Assembly: GCA_964506185.1 (NCBI GenBank)
Contig: CAZDKL010000010.1
Location: 1-46,136, forward strand
DNA from: UBA2144 sp964506185
GTDB lineage: Bacteria; Patescibacteriota; Gracilibacteria; Peribacterales; Peribacteraceae
Length of the DNA: 46,136 nucleotides
Direction of reading: 5' to 3'
Shown: in pieces, positions 24,520 to 32,487 of the stretch
Position numbering within the stretch: the stretch's first letter is position 1
How the letters are laid out: every line of letters begins with the position of its first letter
Notes under the pieces: model-generated
What the model was told of the DNA's origin: nothing
Seen by the model: only the letters and a program-made list of their open reading frames with translations
Databases searched by the model: none
Position numbers and translations under genes: made by a program

Positions 24520-26337
24520 GTGAAATCCCTTAAACCCTGGTTTCGCATCGCAGGCATATTTATTGCAGGTAGCTTGTTCTACTTTTTTTGTCTCGCTTAT
24601 TTACAACCAACTTTTCACGATGCTCAATATCGAAAACTGGGAACGACTAAAGTGAATGGTGTTGATTATGTGGGAAAGTACAATGTTTCTAGTATTGAAT
24701 CAAAAAAAATGGATGAGTCGACTACTGAGATAAATAAAAGCTACTCGCTATTAGAGATTTCGATGAAAATGCAAGAAAAAGCTATACATCCCAGAATTTA
24801 TTCAATAAAAGTAAACAATTGCCTTATAGGAATAGATGTTAACGCAGAAGAGCAAGAAATTGTGGATGAGAGTTGTATATATCCCTTTCCGCATCATATT
24901 AAATTTCCCCACAATTCCCAAGAGGGAGAAAATTTTGTAGTAATAATAGCAAAAAATAATAAAGGCAATGGATCTGTATATATCACTGCATCTTATAAAG
25001 ATCCGATAGTCTTTAGTCTTCATGCTATATATCTCTTATTTCTATGCCTCGTAGTGTTCTTGATTCTTTCAAGAGTGCGAAAAAAAGAAATTCGAATTTT
25101 ATTTTCAATTGTTTTTGGGGGTACGATCCTTAGATATATATATTTTATTACCACCCCTTTTCGTGTAAGAGAATTCGATACCTTTAGTCATTATAATTAT
25201 ATTCAATATTTATATCAGAATTGGCTCTTGATACCACCAGCTAATGATGGTTGGCAATATTCTCAGCCTCCTCTTTACTATTGGCTTGCTTCATTATTTT
25301 CTTTGCCTGCAAAAATATTTGGAACGGAAATTATGGCAATTACAAACTTAAGGATTTTCTCTTTTGTCATCTCCTTTTGTGCATTGCTCACGTCAGTATG
25401 GATTTCAAAAATGCTGTTTAAAGAAAGATGGAAGAAATGTGTGTTTGTTTCAATGTTTGCAGTATTGCCTGGGATAGTTTTTCTATCAACCAGAGTCTCG
25501 AATGATACGATGTTTCTTTTGATTGGAATGTTATTTTTTGCCTTTTTATTAAGATGGTGGAAAGAAGGAAGGCAAAAAGATTTATATATTTGCTTCATAT
25601 TCTTAGGGCTATGCTTATTAACAAAGAATAATGGTATAGCTTTGATCCCCGTTGTCTTGGTAACAATTCTTCTTAAGAAGGATATTTCACGAAAACTAGT
25701 TCTAAAATATTTTGTGATATGTATGGTTACAATTAGCCTTTTGGCGGGTTGGCTTTATGCGATAAGAATAATGCAACAAGGTGAGTTTAAGGTAGTCGGG
25801 AATGTACGTATGGTAAATCCTGCGCATAGAAGGAACATAACGATTTCGAATTTTACTACATATAAACTAACCGAAGTATTGAGTAATCCTTTCCATAATA
25901 CAATGAACAGTAGCAAAGGTAGAAAATATTATTGGGAAGAACTAATAAAAACGGTGTTTACTTCTGGCTGGAATAAAGGTGAAAGAGTTTTGAGTACTGT
26001 GAGAGCAATTCATACAATCAACTTTGTGTTATTGCTTGTTGTAATATTGGCTTTAACAAAAGATATGCTTCTTTCTGTTAGGAAAAATGTTCCACTATGG
26101 GCTTTGCTTCTATTTCTGATAATGGCTCAAATCGGTATTGTGACGAAGGAAAGATTTCTTGGATTACAAAAATTTCGTTATGTTTCTTTATTAGCTATAC
26201 CTGTTACGTATTACTTCGTAGCTGGCTTAGATATGCTGAATCCTAGAATCAGACGTCTACTACTGTGGTTATTTTGGATTTTTGTTATTCTTTGTGTATT
26301 GCTTACTTTTTTTGTAATTGCTTCTAGTGAATTATGA
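24520..26337 (+). CDS. GT-C-type membrane glycosyltransferase with extracytoplasmic domain (tandem copy 1)
   Basis: The 605-aa product has one N-terminal helix, an extracytoplasmic beta-rich domain of about 130 residues (IHPRIYSIKVNNC..., INAEEQEIVD-like core), and then a GT-C core of about ten helices. The first core loop has REFDTFSHYNYIQYL and PPANDGWQYSQPPLYYW, the expected lipid-phosphate/metal-binding region. Such enzymes transfer sugars from polyprenyl phosphates to lipids or proteins outside the membrane. The start is a GTG at 24520. TACAAT at 24508-24513 ends 6 nt before it, predicting a leaderless mRNA. It overlaps the next paralog by ATGA, so the two are an operon. Confidence 0.82.
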   Translation: MKSLKPWFRIAGIFIAGSLFYFFCLAYLQPTFHDAQYRKLGTTKVNGVDYVGKYNVSSIESKKMDESTTEINKSYSLLEISMKMQEKAIHPRIYSIKVNNCLIGIDVNAEEQEIVDESCIYPFPHHIKFPHNSQEGENFVVIIAKNNKGNGSVYITASYKDPIVFSLHAIYLLFLCLVVFLILSRVRKKEIRILFSIVFGGTILRYIYFITTPFRVREFDTFSHYNYIQYLYQNWLLIPPANDGWQYSQPPLYYWLASLFSLPAKIFGTEIMAITNLRIFSFVISFCALLTSVWISKMLFKERWKKCVFVSMFAVLPGIVFLSTRVSNDTMFLLIGMLFFAFLLRWWKEGRQKDLYICFIFLGLCLLTKNNGIALIPVVLVTILLKKDISRKLVLKYFVICMVTISLLAGWLYAIRIMQQGEFKVVGNVRMVNPAHRRNITISNFTTYKLTEVLSNPFHNTMNSSKGRKYYWEELIKTVFTSGWNKGERVLSTVRAIHTINFVLLLVVILALTKDMLLSVRKNVPLWALLLFLIMAQIGIVTKERFLGLQKFRYVSLLAIPVTYYFVAGLDMLNPRIRRLLLWLFWIFVILCVLLTFFVIASSEL

Positions 26338-28154
26338 TCCCCAAAGTGAATAAACTAAGCATTGCAGGCATGTTCATCGCAGGTAGCTTGATCTATCTGT
26401 TATGTCTCGCATATCTGCAACCAAGTTTTTCCGATGCTCAATATCGATTGATAGATGAAACTAATGTAAATGGTGTTGATATTGTTAAGGGGTATCCAGC
26501 TCTTGAATTTGAATCCAATAAATTGAGTGAACTGCCTTTTAGATTTGGTAATCAAAATTCTCTGTATGAGGTTTCAATGAAAATGCATGCAAGAGCCATA
26601 CACCCTAGAACATTTTCAATTTTAGCTGACGATTGTCTTTTAGAGATAGATATTAACGCAGAAGAGCAAGAAATTGTGGATAAAAGTTGTTCTTATCCCT
26701 TCCCGCACAATATAAAATTTTCCAACAATTTCCATGAGGGAGAAAATTTTGTTGTAGTAATAGGAAAGAATAATGGTGGCAAAGGAGCTGTATATATAAA
26801 TGCATCATATAAAGATCCAATTATCTTTAGTGTTCATATTTTCTACACACTATTCCTCAGCCTAATTGCATATCTCATTGCTATAAAAATTCGCAATAAG
26901 GAAAACAAGATTCTCTTCGGTATTGTTTTTGCAGGGGCGTTGCTTAGGTGTGCCTATTTAATCGGTACCCCTTTTCTTGTAAGAGAATACGATGCCTTTG
27001 GTCATTTTCAATATATACAATATGTACATCAGCATTGGCTATCAATACCACCAGCAAATTCGGGTTGGGAATATTCACAACCTCCATTTTACTATTGGCT
27101 TGCTTCGTTATTTTCTCTGCCTGCAAAAATTTTTGGAACGGAAATGATGGTAATTATGCACTTAAGGATATTTGCATTAATTTTGTCGGTTTCTTCATTG
27201 GTTGTGTCAGTGTGGTTAGCAAAAATGTTATTTGTAAAAAAGGATTCTCTGTGGAAAAGGAGTACATTTGTATCAGTATTTGCAGTGCTTCCTGGATTGG
27301 TTTTTATGACTTCTCGAGTTTCGAATGATCCAATGGTTTTTCTTCTGGGAATGCTATTTTTTGCTTTTTTGTGGAGATGGTGGAAAAAAGACAGGAAAAA
27401 TGATTTATACGTGTGCTTCTTTTTCTTGGGGCTATGTTTACTGACTAAAAATAATGGAATCGCTTTGATCCCAGTCGCTTTAGTAGCAATCTTACTAAAG
27501 AGGAATATTTCACGAAAACTAGTTCTTAAATACTTTGTGATATGTGCGATGGTAATAAGCCTTATGGTAGGTTGGCTTTATGCAATGCGCATTGCACAAC
27601 AAGGTGAGTTTAAGGTAATCGGGAATGTGCATATGGTTAATAAGAAAATGCAGATTGATATTAAACCTTCGAATTTTACTACGTTCAAATTGTCCGAGAT
27701 ACTGCACAAGCCCCACAATAATCCCTGGAATGATAGTGCTAGACGGAGATACTATTGGGAAGTATTGATTAAATCTGTATTTACCGGTGAATTTAATATG
27801 GGCGAAAGAGTCCATAGTACTGCAAGAGTAATTCACACAGTCAACTTTGTCTTATTGCTTATTGTGGTATTAGCTTTCGCGAAAGATATTCTTCTTTCTG
27901 TTAGGAAAAATGTTCCATTATGGGCTTTGCTAATATTTCTGATAATGGCTCAAATTGGAATTGTATCCAAAGAGAGATTCAACGGACTGCAAAAATTCCG
28001 TTATGTTACTTTGCTTGCCATACCTGTTACTTATTATTTTGTAGCTGGCCTAAGTATGCTGAATCCAATTTTCAGACGCTTGATATTGTGGCTATTTTGG
28101 GTATTCATCGTTCTTTGCGTAATTCATATATTTTTCGTAATTGCTTCCAATTAA
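26334..28154 (+). CDS. GT-C-type membrane glycosyltransferase with extracytoplasmic domain (tandem copy 2)
   Basis: The 606-aa product is a close paralog of the preceding gene. It shares the N-terminal block (IAGSLIYLLCLAYLQPSF.DAQYR), the extracytoplasmic domain (NAEEQEIVDKSCSYPFPHNI), the loop VREYDAFGHFQYIQYV with PPANSGWEYSQPPFYYW, and the C-terminal helices. Its ATG overlaps the stop of copy 1 (ATGA). The pair clearly arose by tandem duplication. Differences are scattered, including the loop after the ninth helix (MQIDIKPSNFTTFKLSEI here), so the copies may have different acceptors or donors. The third paralog at 19284 lacks the soluble domain. Confidence 0.82.
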   Translation: MIPKVNKLSIAGMFIAGSLIYLLCLAYLQPSFSDAQYRLIDETNVNGVDIVKGYPALEFESNKLSELPFRFGNQNSLYEVSMKMHARAIHPRTFSILADDCLLEIDINAEEQEIVDKSCSYPFPHNIKFSNNFHEGENFVVVIGKNNGGKGAVYINASYKDPIIFSVHIFYTLFLSLIAYLIAIKIRNKENKILFGIVFAGALLRCAYLIGTPFLVREYDAFGHFQYIQYVHQHWLSIPPANSGWEYSQPPFYYWLASLFSLPAKIFGTEMMVIMHLRIFALILSVSSLVVSVWLAKMLFVKKDSLWKRSTFVSVFAVLPGLVFMTSRVSNDPMVFLLGMLFFAFLWRWWKKDRKNDLYVCFFFLGLCLLTKNNGIALIPVALVAILLKRNISRKLVLKYFVICAMVISLMVGWLYAMRIAQQGEFKVIGNVHMVNKKMQIDIKPSNFTTFKLSEILHKPHNNPWNDSARRRYYWEVLIKSVFTGEFNMGERVHSTARVIHTVNFVLLLIVVLAFAKDILLSVRKNVPLWALLIFLIMAQIGIVSKERFNGLQKFRYVTLLAIPVTYYFVAGLSMLNPIFRRLILWLFWVFIVLCVIHIFFVIASN

Positions 28155-28166
28155 ATTTGGTAGATC

Positions 28167-28346
28167 CTACTTGTCTTTAATAATAACTTTGGCAATAAAC
28201 ATTCCGATAAAACCAATTCCTAATCCAATTAATGTATATGCAGGAATTTGACCTTTTAGAAAGCCAACTCCAATTCCGATAAGTAAACCAGCGGGGATTA
28301 GAAGTCCGGCAATGTCGCTTCTATTGCATTTTTTTTGATCTGACAT
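28167..28346 (-). CDS. Small glycine-rich two-helix membrane protein
   Basis: From the ATG at 28346 the product is 59 aa: a polar N-terminus (SDQKKCNRSDIAG), then two hydrophobic glycine-rich segments (LLIPAGLLIGIGVGFL and YTLIGLGIGFIGMFIAKV) and a lysine tail. The longer frame to 28463 only overlaps the neighbouring methyltransferase gene and is not believed. Function is unknown. Confidence 0.6.
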   Translation of the reverse strand: MSDQKKCNRSDIAGLLIPAGLLIGIGVGFLKGQIPAYTLIGLGIGFIGMFIAKVIIKDK

Positions 28347-28365
28347 GAAAATGAGAGGAAAGAAA

Positions 28366-29595
28366 TTAATTTTTCGGAGGCATAAGCAGAACAATCTCCC
28401 TTCCAACAAACTGGTCCTTTCTTCTGTAAAAAAGCGAGAATTTCTTTGGGTCCTCTGGTTCAATTTCTGGTGGCAAAGCAGGCCTATACTTTAATTTATC
28501 GATAGTCTTCCATACTTTTTCAAGTCTTACCCAACCTCCCTTTTGTTTCCAGGCAGGCCAAGCGCACACTATTGGAACTCCGGGGAGTGACTTAGCAGCA
28601 TTTTCCAAGAAGTTGCACTGAAGCTTTTCATTCTGAGTTTTTAACTTATTCACATCTTTTTGTGATGGTCGAGTGGACATAGGGGGCCCGAGAGTAGTTT
28701 CGGTAACTATTACATCGGGTGGTTCTTTTAGATCAAAAGGTTTTAAAGCATCATGTTTGAATACTTCTGATGGAACATCTTTTTTGAATATTTCCTCTTC
28801 TTTCCTAACCCAATCAATATTTTTTTTGCAACCGTTGACTGCTTTTGTAGAAATGTCAGAAGCAAGAACAGGGAAGCCTCTGATTAATGCTTCCATGGGA
28901 ATAACTCCTGTTCCGCAGAATGGATCTAATATTGTAAGTACTTCATCAGATTTATCGGGAGCAGTTTCTCTTACCAAGAAGTCTCCAAAATTTATCATTA
29001 CCTGAGCGAGCTTCGGCGGGAGCAATCCGACGGTTGTGTCACGCACGGGCTTTTCCATATCACGTGAGCTGTACCAATCGATGTCTTGAGCGGCAATTGT
29101 TTTCCCAACCCAAAGAATTTTGTCCTCTTCTCCACCAACGTACATCAACACAAGTTCGCATCCGTCTTTACCATCTACAAGTTCAGCTTCATGTAAAACA
29201 GCCGTTGCTGCGGGCTTTTTTTCACTTCCTACATATCTGCATCCTCGTCCTTCATCTTTGCATCTTTTCTTACATCTTCTGTACAAAGTCCCAATCATTG
29301 GACGCGGTATGCGCGTTGTTCTTAGGCTAAATGTAATTTTGCCACGTTTGCTTTTTATTTCATTAAGTAAAACTTGTGGTATATCGTCCAGAGTAAGGGA
29401 TTCTTCTGTTACACGCTCTGCAATAAGTGTTGTTCCACCCAATTCATCCAGAAAACTCTGGTCGATTTTTTCTGATGTACTAAAAAGAGCAATTCTATCA
29501 ACAATAACTTCTCCGAGTGAAAAATCTTCAAGGGCCGCAGAAAGCTCGGCTATGGAGATTTGAGGTTGGTGACCTAGGAAAGCAGCGTATTGCAT
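28366..29595 (-). CDS. Trm11/TrmG10-like RNA (guanine-N2) methyltransferase
   Basis: The 409-aa product has an N-terminal THUMP-like region beginning MQYAAFLGHQPQISIAELSA. The C-terminal SAM-dependent methyltransferase domain carries motif I (ILDPFCGTGVIPMEAL), motif II (VLASDIS), and VIVTETTLGPP where tRNA m2G enzymes have DPPYG. The family methylates guanine 10 of tRNA in archaea and eukaryotes. In candidate phyla the equivalent substrate is unproven. The altered (D/N)PPY motif makes the exact reaction uncertain. TAAGCT lies 6 nt before the ATG, and the -35 (TTAACT, 29625-29630) lies in the repeat array that follows, so the mRNA may be leaderless. Confidence 0.85.
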   Translation of the reverse strand: MQYAAFLGHQPQISIAELSAALEDFSLGEVIVDRIALFSTSEKIDQSFLDELGGTTLIAERVTEESLTLDDIPQVLLNEIKSKRGKITFSLRTTRIPRPMIGTLYRRCKKRCKDEGRGCRYVGSEKKPAATAVLHEAELVDGKDGCELVLMYVGGEEDKILWVGKTIAAQDIDWYSSRDMEKPVRDTTVGLLPPKLAQVMINFGDFLVRETAPDKSDEVLTILDPFCGTGVIPMEALIRGFPVLASDISTKAVNGCKKNIDWVRKEEEIFKKDVPSEVFKHDALKPFDLKEPPDVIVTETTLGPPMSTRPSQKDVNKLKTQNEKLQCNFLENAAKSLPGVPIVCAWPAWKQKGGWVRLEKVWKTIDKLKYRPALPPEIEPEDPKKFSLFYRRKDQFVGREIVLLMPPKN

Positions 29596-29601
29596 GCGGG
29601 T

Positions 29602-29630
29602 AGCTTACTACTTTTTAGTTAACTAGTTAA
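29602..29630 (-). promoter_or_regulatory. Repeat-derived promoter of the methyltransferase gene
   Basis: On the minus strand TTAACT (29630-29625) comes from the AGTTAACT octamer array, and TAAGCT (29607-29602) is the -10. The spacer is 17 bp and the ATG at 29595 starts 6 nt after the -10. The -10 is only moderate, so this is a prediction. Confidence 0.5.
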
Positions 29631-29688
29631 CTAGTTTACTAGTTACAAGTTAGATCCATACAACTAGTCAACTTGCAACTAGTTAACT
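29617..29688. repeat. Octamer repeat array (AGTTAACT units)
   Basis: The array reads AGTTAACT, AGTTAACT, AGTTTACT, AGTTACAA and more degenerate units, ending with AACTAGTTAACT. The palindromic unit means it also forms hairpins. It fills the gap between the methyltransferase gene and the GT-C-like gene. It is too short and degenerate to be a CRISPR array. Confidence 0.8.
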
Positions 29689-29694
29689 TTTGCG

Positions 29695-31113
29695 TTAATC
29701 GGTCTTTTTGTGACATTTTGCTAGTAACAAAGTTGTTGTCATAACTACAACCGGTGCCAAATGAATCAATCCTCTGGCAAAACCAGTTTGATACATTGCT
29801 TCGACGAAAAGATATGTGAAGTTATATAGGAATATCTGCACCAGGAAAACAAGCAAGAAAAACCCAGTAAGGATTAAGATTGGAAATCTAAATGCCTCTT
29901 TCCTTTTAACAATCAAGAGAAGAATTAGGAGTGGGAATAGCAATATCCAGTTCCCTTCGAGGAATGTATTTATAGCCATGCTCTTATTGACACTTGGGTG
30001 CCAACTCAACTTTAAGTTTTCTAGAAGTGATTGTGCGTTGCCAAATGTCAGATTATTAGCCCATTTAAATGCAGTCCATGGAAGGACAATTGATATTAGA
30101 AATACAATGTACATGGCAAATATTTGGATCGATTGCTTCAACGATGCAATCTGATTCTTTTTCATTAAGAATAATGACGCCAATAGGATGAAAAGAATTC
30201 CTGGAACGTACATCATCATGGCTTCATTTTTGGTAAATACGAGCAGCGCAGTTGCCAGTGCTCCAATTCTAAAGAATGCATTTCGTTCTCTTGAATCTTG
30301 AGCATTTAAAGCGTGAAAGAGCATACTTATGGATGCAAAGATATGAGCTGACAGGAAAACGTCAGAATATGGATTGGTTCCATGCATCAAATAAAGAGGC
30401 AAGCTCGAAAGGATATAAGTTCCTATCAAAGCCATCAGAAAGCTTGAGTGTCTTCGTATAGCGAAAAATATCAAAGCAAGAGCAGATATGAACCAAAGCA
30501 AGTGCAAACTGTTTACTAGTCCTTCACTCCATTTTCCTGCGAAACTTGCCAAGCTTGCTTTTGCCAATGGGACTGCTGGGGGATATGAGCTGTGTGGATT
30601 TAGCTCAAGTTCACCTAGTTCATTAGGTAATTCAATTTGGATCTGCTTTTCGACAAAATAAACTTTGCTCCTCAAATTCCAGTTATCAATAGTGTCATCT
30701 AGATATGGAGGCGTTAACATCAGGAATGTAATTCCAGCAGTGAGGATCTTAATAAGAGTCCATGTAGCTAGAATGATGATTAGAATTCGAATTGAGGAAC
30801 TGATTTGGTTTTTGCTATGTAGGGGCACAGCGTGCTGTGCTCGTACTGTAGAAAACCAAATCAATCCCAGCAAAATAGTTAATCCAATTTGCACAATCAA
30901 ATATCCCTTAAGAGTCAGAGCCATTCCAGTAGTGATATGAACGACGAATGTAACGAATACTGTCAGTGTTAGCCCCAGAAGAAAACCTAGTACCCACCGT
31001 TCAATCTTAAACAGAACCGGTGTTTTCCATTCCAATGCTCTCAGGACTAACCAGCCTGAGATAGTTGGAAGCGCAAGTGCCGGTATTAACCAAAGAATTG
31101 TCATTGTTTGCAT
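29695..31113 (-). CDS. Multi-spanning membrane protein, probable GT-C glycosyltransferase
   Basis: The 472-aa product has about 11 membrane helices. The loop after the third contains PPYLDDTIDNWNLRSKVYFVEK, and a later loop reads NPHSSYPPAVPLAKAS. Acidic residues followed by a WNLRSK-type turn and a proline-rich YPPAVPL motif are usual in GT-C-type polyprenyl-phosphate-sugar transferases. The family is not exactly identifiable by eye. The start overlaps the end of the preceding gene by 13 bp, so the two form an operon. It may glycosylate that exported protein or a lipid. Confidence 0.65.
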   Translation of the reverse strand: MQTMTILWLIPALALPTISGWLVLRALEWKTPVLFKIERWVLGFLLGLTLTVFVTFVVHITTGMALTLKGYLIVQIGLTILLGLIWFSTVRAQHAVPLHSKNQISSSIRILIIILATWTLIKILTAGITFLMLTPPYLDDTIDNWNLRSKVYFVEKQIQIELPNELGELELNPHSSYPPAVPLAKASLASFAGKWSEGLVNSLHLLWFISALALIFFAIRRHSSFLMALIGTYILSSLPLYLMHGTNPYSDVFLSAHIFASISMLFHALNAQDSRERNAFFRIGALATALLVFTKNEAMMMYVPGILFILLASLFLMKKNQIASLKQSIQIFAMYIVFLISIVLPWTAFKWANNLTFGNAQSLLENLKLSWHPSVNKSMAINTFLEGNWILLFPLLILLLIVKRKEAFRFPILILTGFFLLVFLVQIFLYNFTYLFVEAMYQTGFARGLIHLAPVVVMTTTLLLAKCHKKTD

Positions 31114-32258
31114 TTAAGAAGGTAAGCAAAATCTCTGTACTCTTTTTCCAGACTACACGGTCCATCGTGGACGACTCCTTTAGATGTAGTTAATTGTCCT
31201 GAATCATTGATAACAGCATCAGTTGTTCCGAATATAAGTCCATATTTAGCTTCGTTGAATTTTGGACCTGACTGAATAGGTCTTGTCGGATAAGTAAGAT
31301 ACCGCATAGCAGAGAAGTATATAGTTTTGCCGGGCCCTATGAAGAAATATGATCCACTTGAAGTTAAAGTTGGAAGAGCATCGGAGACTGTGTCATGAAA
31401 ACTGCGGTGTTTTCTTAAATTCTTTTCACCCGGTTTCTGAAGGACATGATCCTTCCAGTCTGTTAATGCATACGATAGGATTTCGGATCCCATTCTAAGA
31501 TCCATAACTACCCAAATTACACCAACGACACTCAAAAACATTACAAGTGCTTTTGCCTGTGATTGATTGTGCTTAACAATATTTTTTCCAGCCCTAAGTC
31601 CAAAGATTGCAAGGATAATGTATACAACCCACATCCCGGAAGCTCCCAGAGGCGGGTCCATCAAATACATATCTGCTCTGGCAATGGGATTGAAGTTCAA
31701 AAATGGTCCCCAGAGGAAGTTGATTGCTTGCGGAGAGTAAACATCAAATTTCCAAAGGCTGAGCACTCCATGAATTATTTTTTCTAAGGGGTTATATGAA
31801 ACAAATTCAATTTTTTCGATAAGCACTTGCGCTCCTTTGGGGACTCCAATTCCAAATTCAGGAGTTCTGGAATTCCAGATTGGCAAAGTGCTCAGATCAA
31901 TATCTATTACTTGCGGCGTATCGGATTTTTCCAAAACAAAGGGGAGTTGGTTGTATCCCTTCACAGAAATGCTTGGCTCTTGCCACAAGAGTACTGCTTC
32001 CATGTCTTGGGCTGTTTGAATTGTGATAATAACTGCATCAATTTTCTTCTTAAATTCCGTCTTGGTTGTCATGTATCCGTCTTGATCAGCAATTATCACT
32101 ACTCCTTCCTGATATGGCTTTACATTAGAAAAGTTTCTCACTTCCCATCTGCCTGGCGGAGTTTGTCCATTTTTAAAATCCCACTCGATTGTGCTTTTTG
32201 CTGAGGCAGTTAGTGGTAGAAAGCTCAGCAAGAGGCCAATGACTAGATGGCGGAACAT
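31101..32258 (-). CDS. Exported, membrane-anchored beta-domain protein
   Basis: The 385-aa product has a signal peptide (MFRHLVIGLLLSFLPLTASA). A beta-rich extracytoplasmic domain follows (WDFKNGQTPPGRWEVRNFSNV, with VIDIDLSTLPIW) that resembles a carbohydrate-binding jelly roll. Then come two membrane helices (WVVYIILAIFGLRAG, ALVMFLSVVGVIWVVMDL) and a C-terminal soluble domain with two cysteines. I know no family. TACAAT at 32270-32265 ends 6 nt before the ATG, so the operon is likely transcribed without a leader. It is coupled to the GT-C-like gene by overlap and may be its partner. Confidence 0.7.
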   Translation of the reverse strand: MFRHLVIGLLLSFLPLTASAKSTIEWDFKNGQTPPGRWEVRNFSNVKPYQEGVVIIADQDGYMTTKTEFKKKIDAVIITIQTAQDMEAVLLWQEPSISVKGYNQLPFVLEKSDTPQVIDIDLSTLPIWNSRTPEFGIGVPKGAQVLIEKIEFVSYNPLEKIIHGVLSLWKFDVYSPQAINFLWGPFLNFNPIARADMYLMDPPLGASGMWVVYIILAIFGLRAGKNIVKHNQSQAKALVMFLSVVGVIWVVMDLRMGSEILSYALTDWKDHVLQKPGEKNLRKHRSFHDTVSDALPTLTSSGSYFFIGPGKTIYFSAMRYLTYPTRPIQSGPKFNEAKYGLIFGTTDAVINDSGQLTTSKGVVHDGPCSLEKEYRDFAYLLKCKQ

Positions 32259-32290
32259 GTGGGTATTGTAGAGTAATTGTTATAAATATA

Positions 32291-32480
32291 TCTTCTTTCT
32301 TTGCCTTGATGCAAAGAAAGAAGCAAAGAAAGATCAAGGCAAACGCAAACTCGCTCGTCGCGTAAGAATTCACAATCTTAGGCATAGCTCGCAGAGATGA
32401 GTCGTCCGCTAAAGCGGACGCTCACCATCTGCTCGCGTCATAGGACAAAGACCATTGGCTCCTCGCTCAAACAGGTGCGT
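32291..32480. repeat. Complex repeat element with competing hairpins and GC-rich tail
   Basis: CTTCTTTCTTTGC (32292-32304) pairs perfectly with GCAAAGAAAGAAG (32311-32323). CCTTGAT (32304-32310) pairs with ATCAAGG (32333-32339), so the two hairpins exclude each other. A GC-richer part follows with GTCCGCTAAAGCGGAC (about 32409-32424). The general plan (AAGAAAG-rich hairpin followed by a GC-rich palindromic tail) repeats at 43544. Short frames across it are judged spurious. Confidence 0.65.
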
Positions 32481-32487
32481 TTGCCTT

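Noticed and set aside
28347..28463. N-terminal extension of the small membrane protein at 28167
   Set aside because: It would overlap the coding region of the upstream methyltransferase in another frame and has no supporting motif.
29617..29688. Possible CRISPR array
   Set aside because: Units are 8 bp, degenerate and contiguous, with no spacers. The same applies to the heptamer array at 34296-34334.
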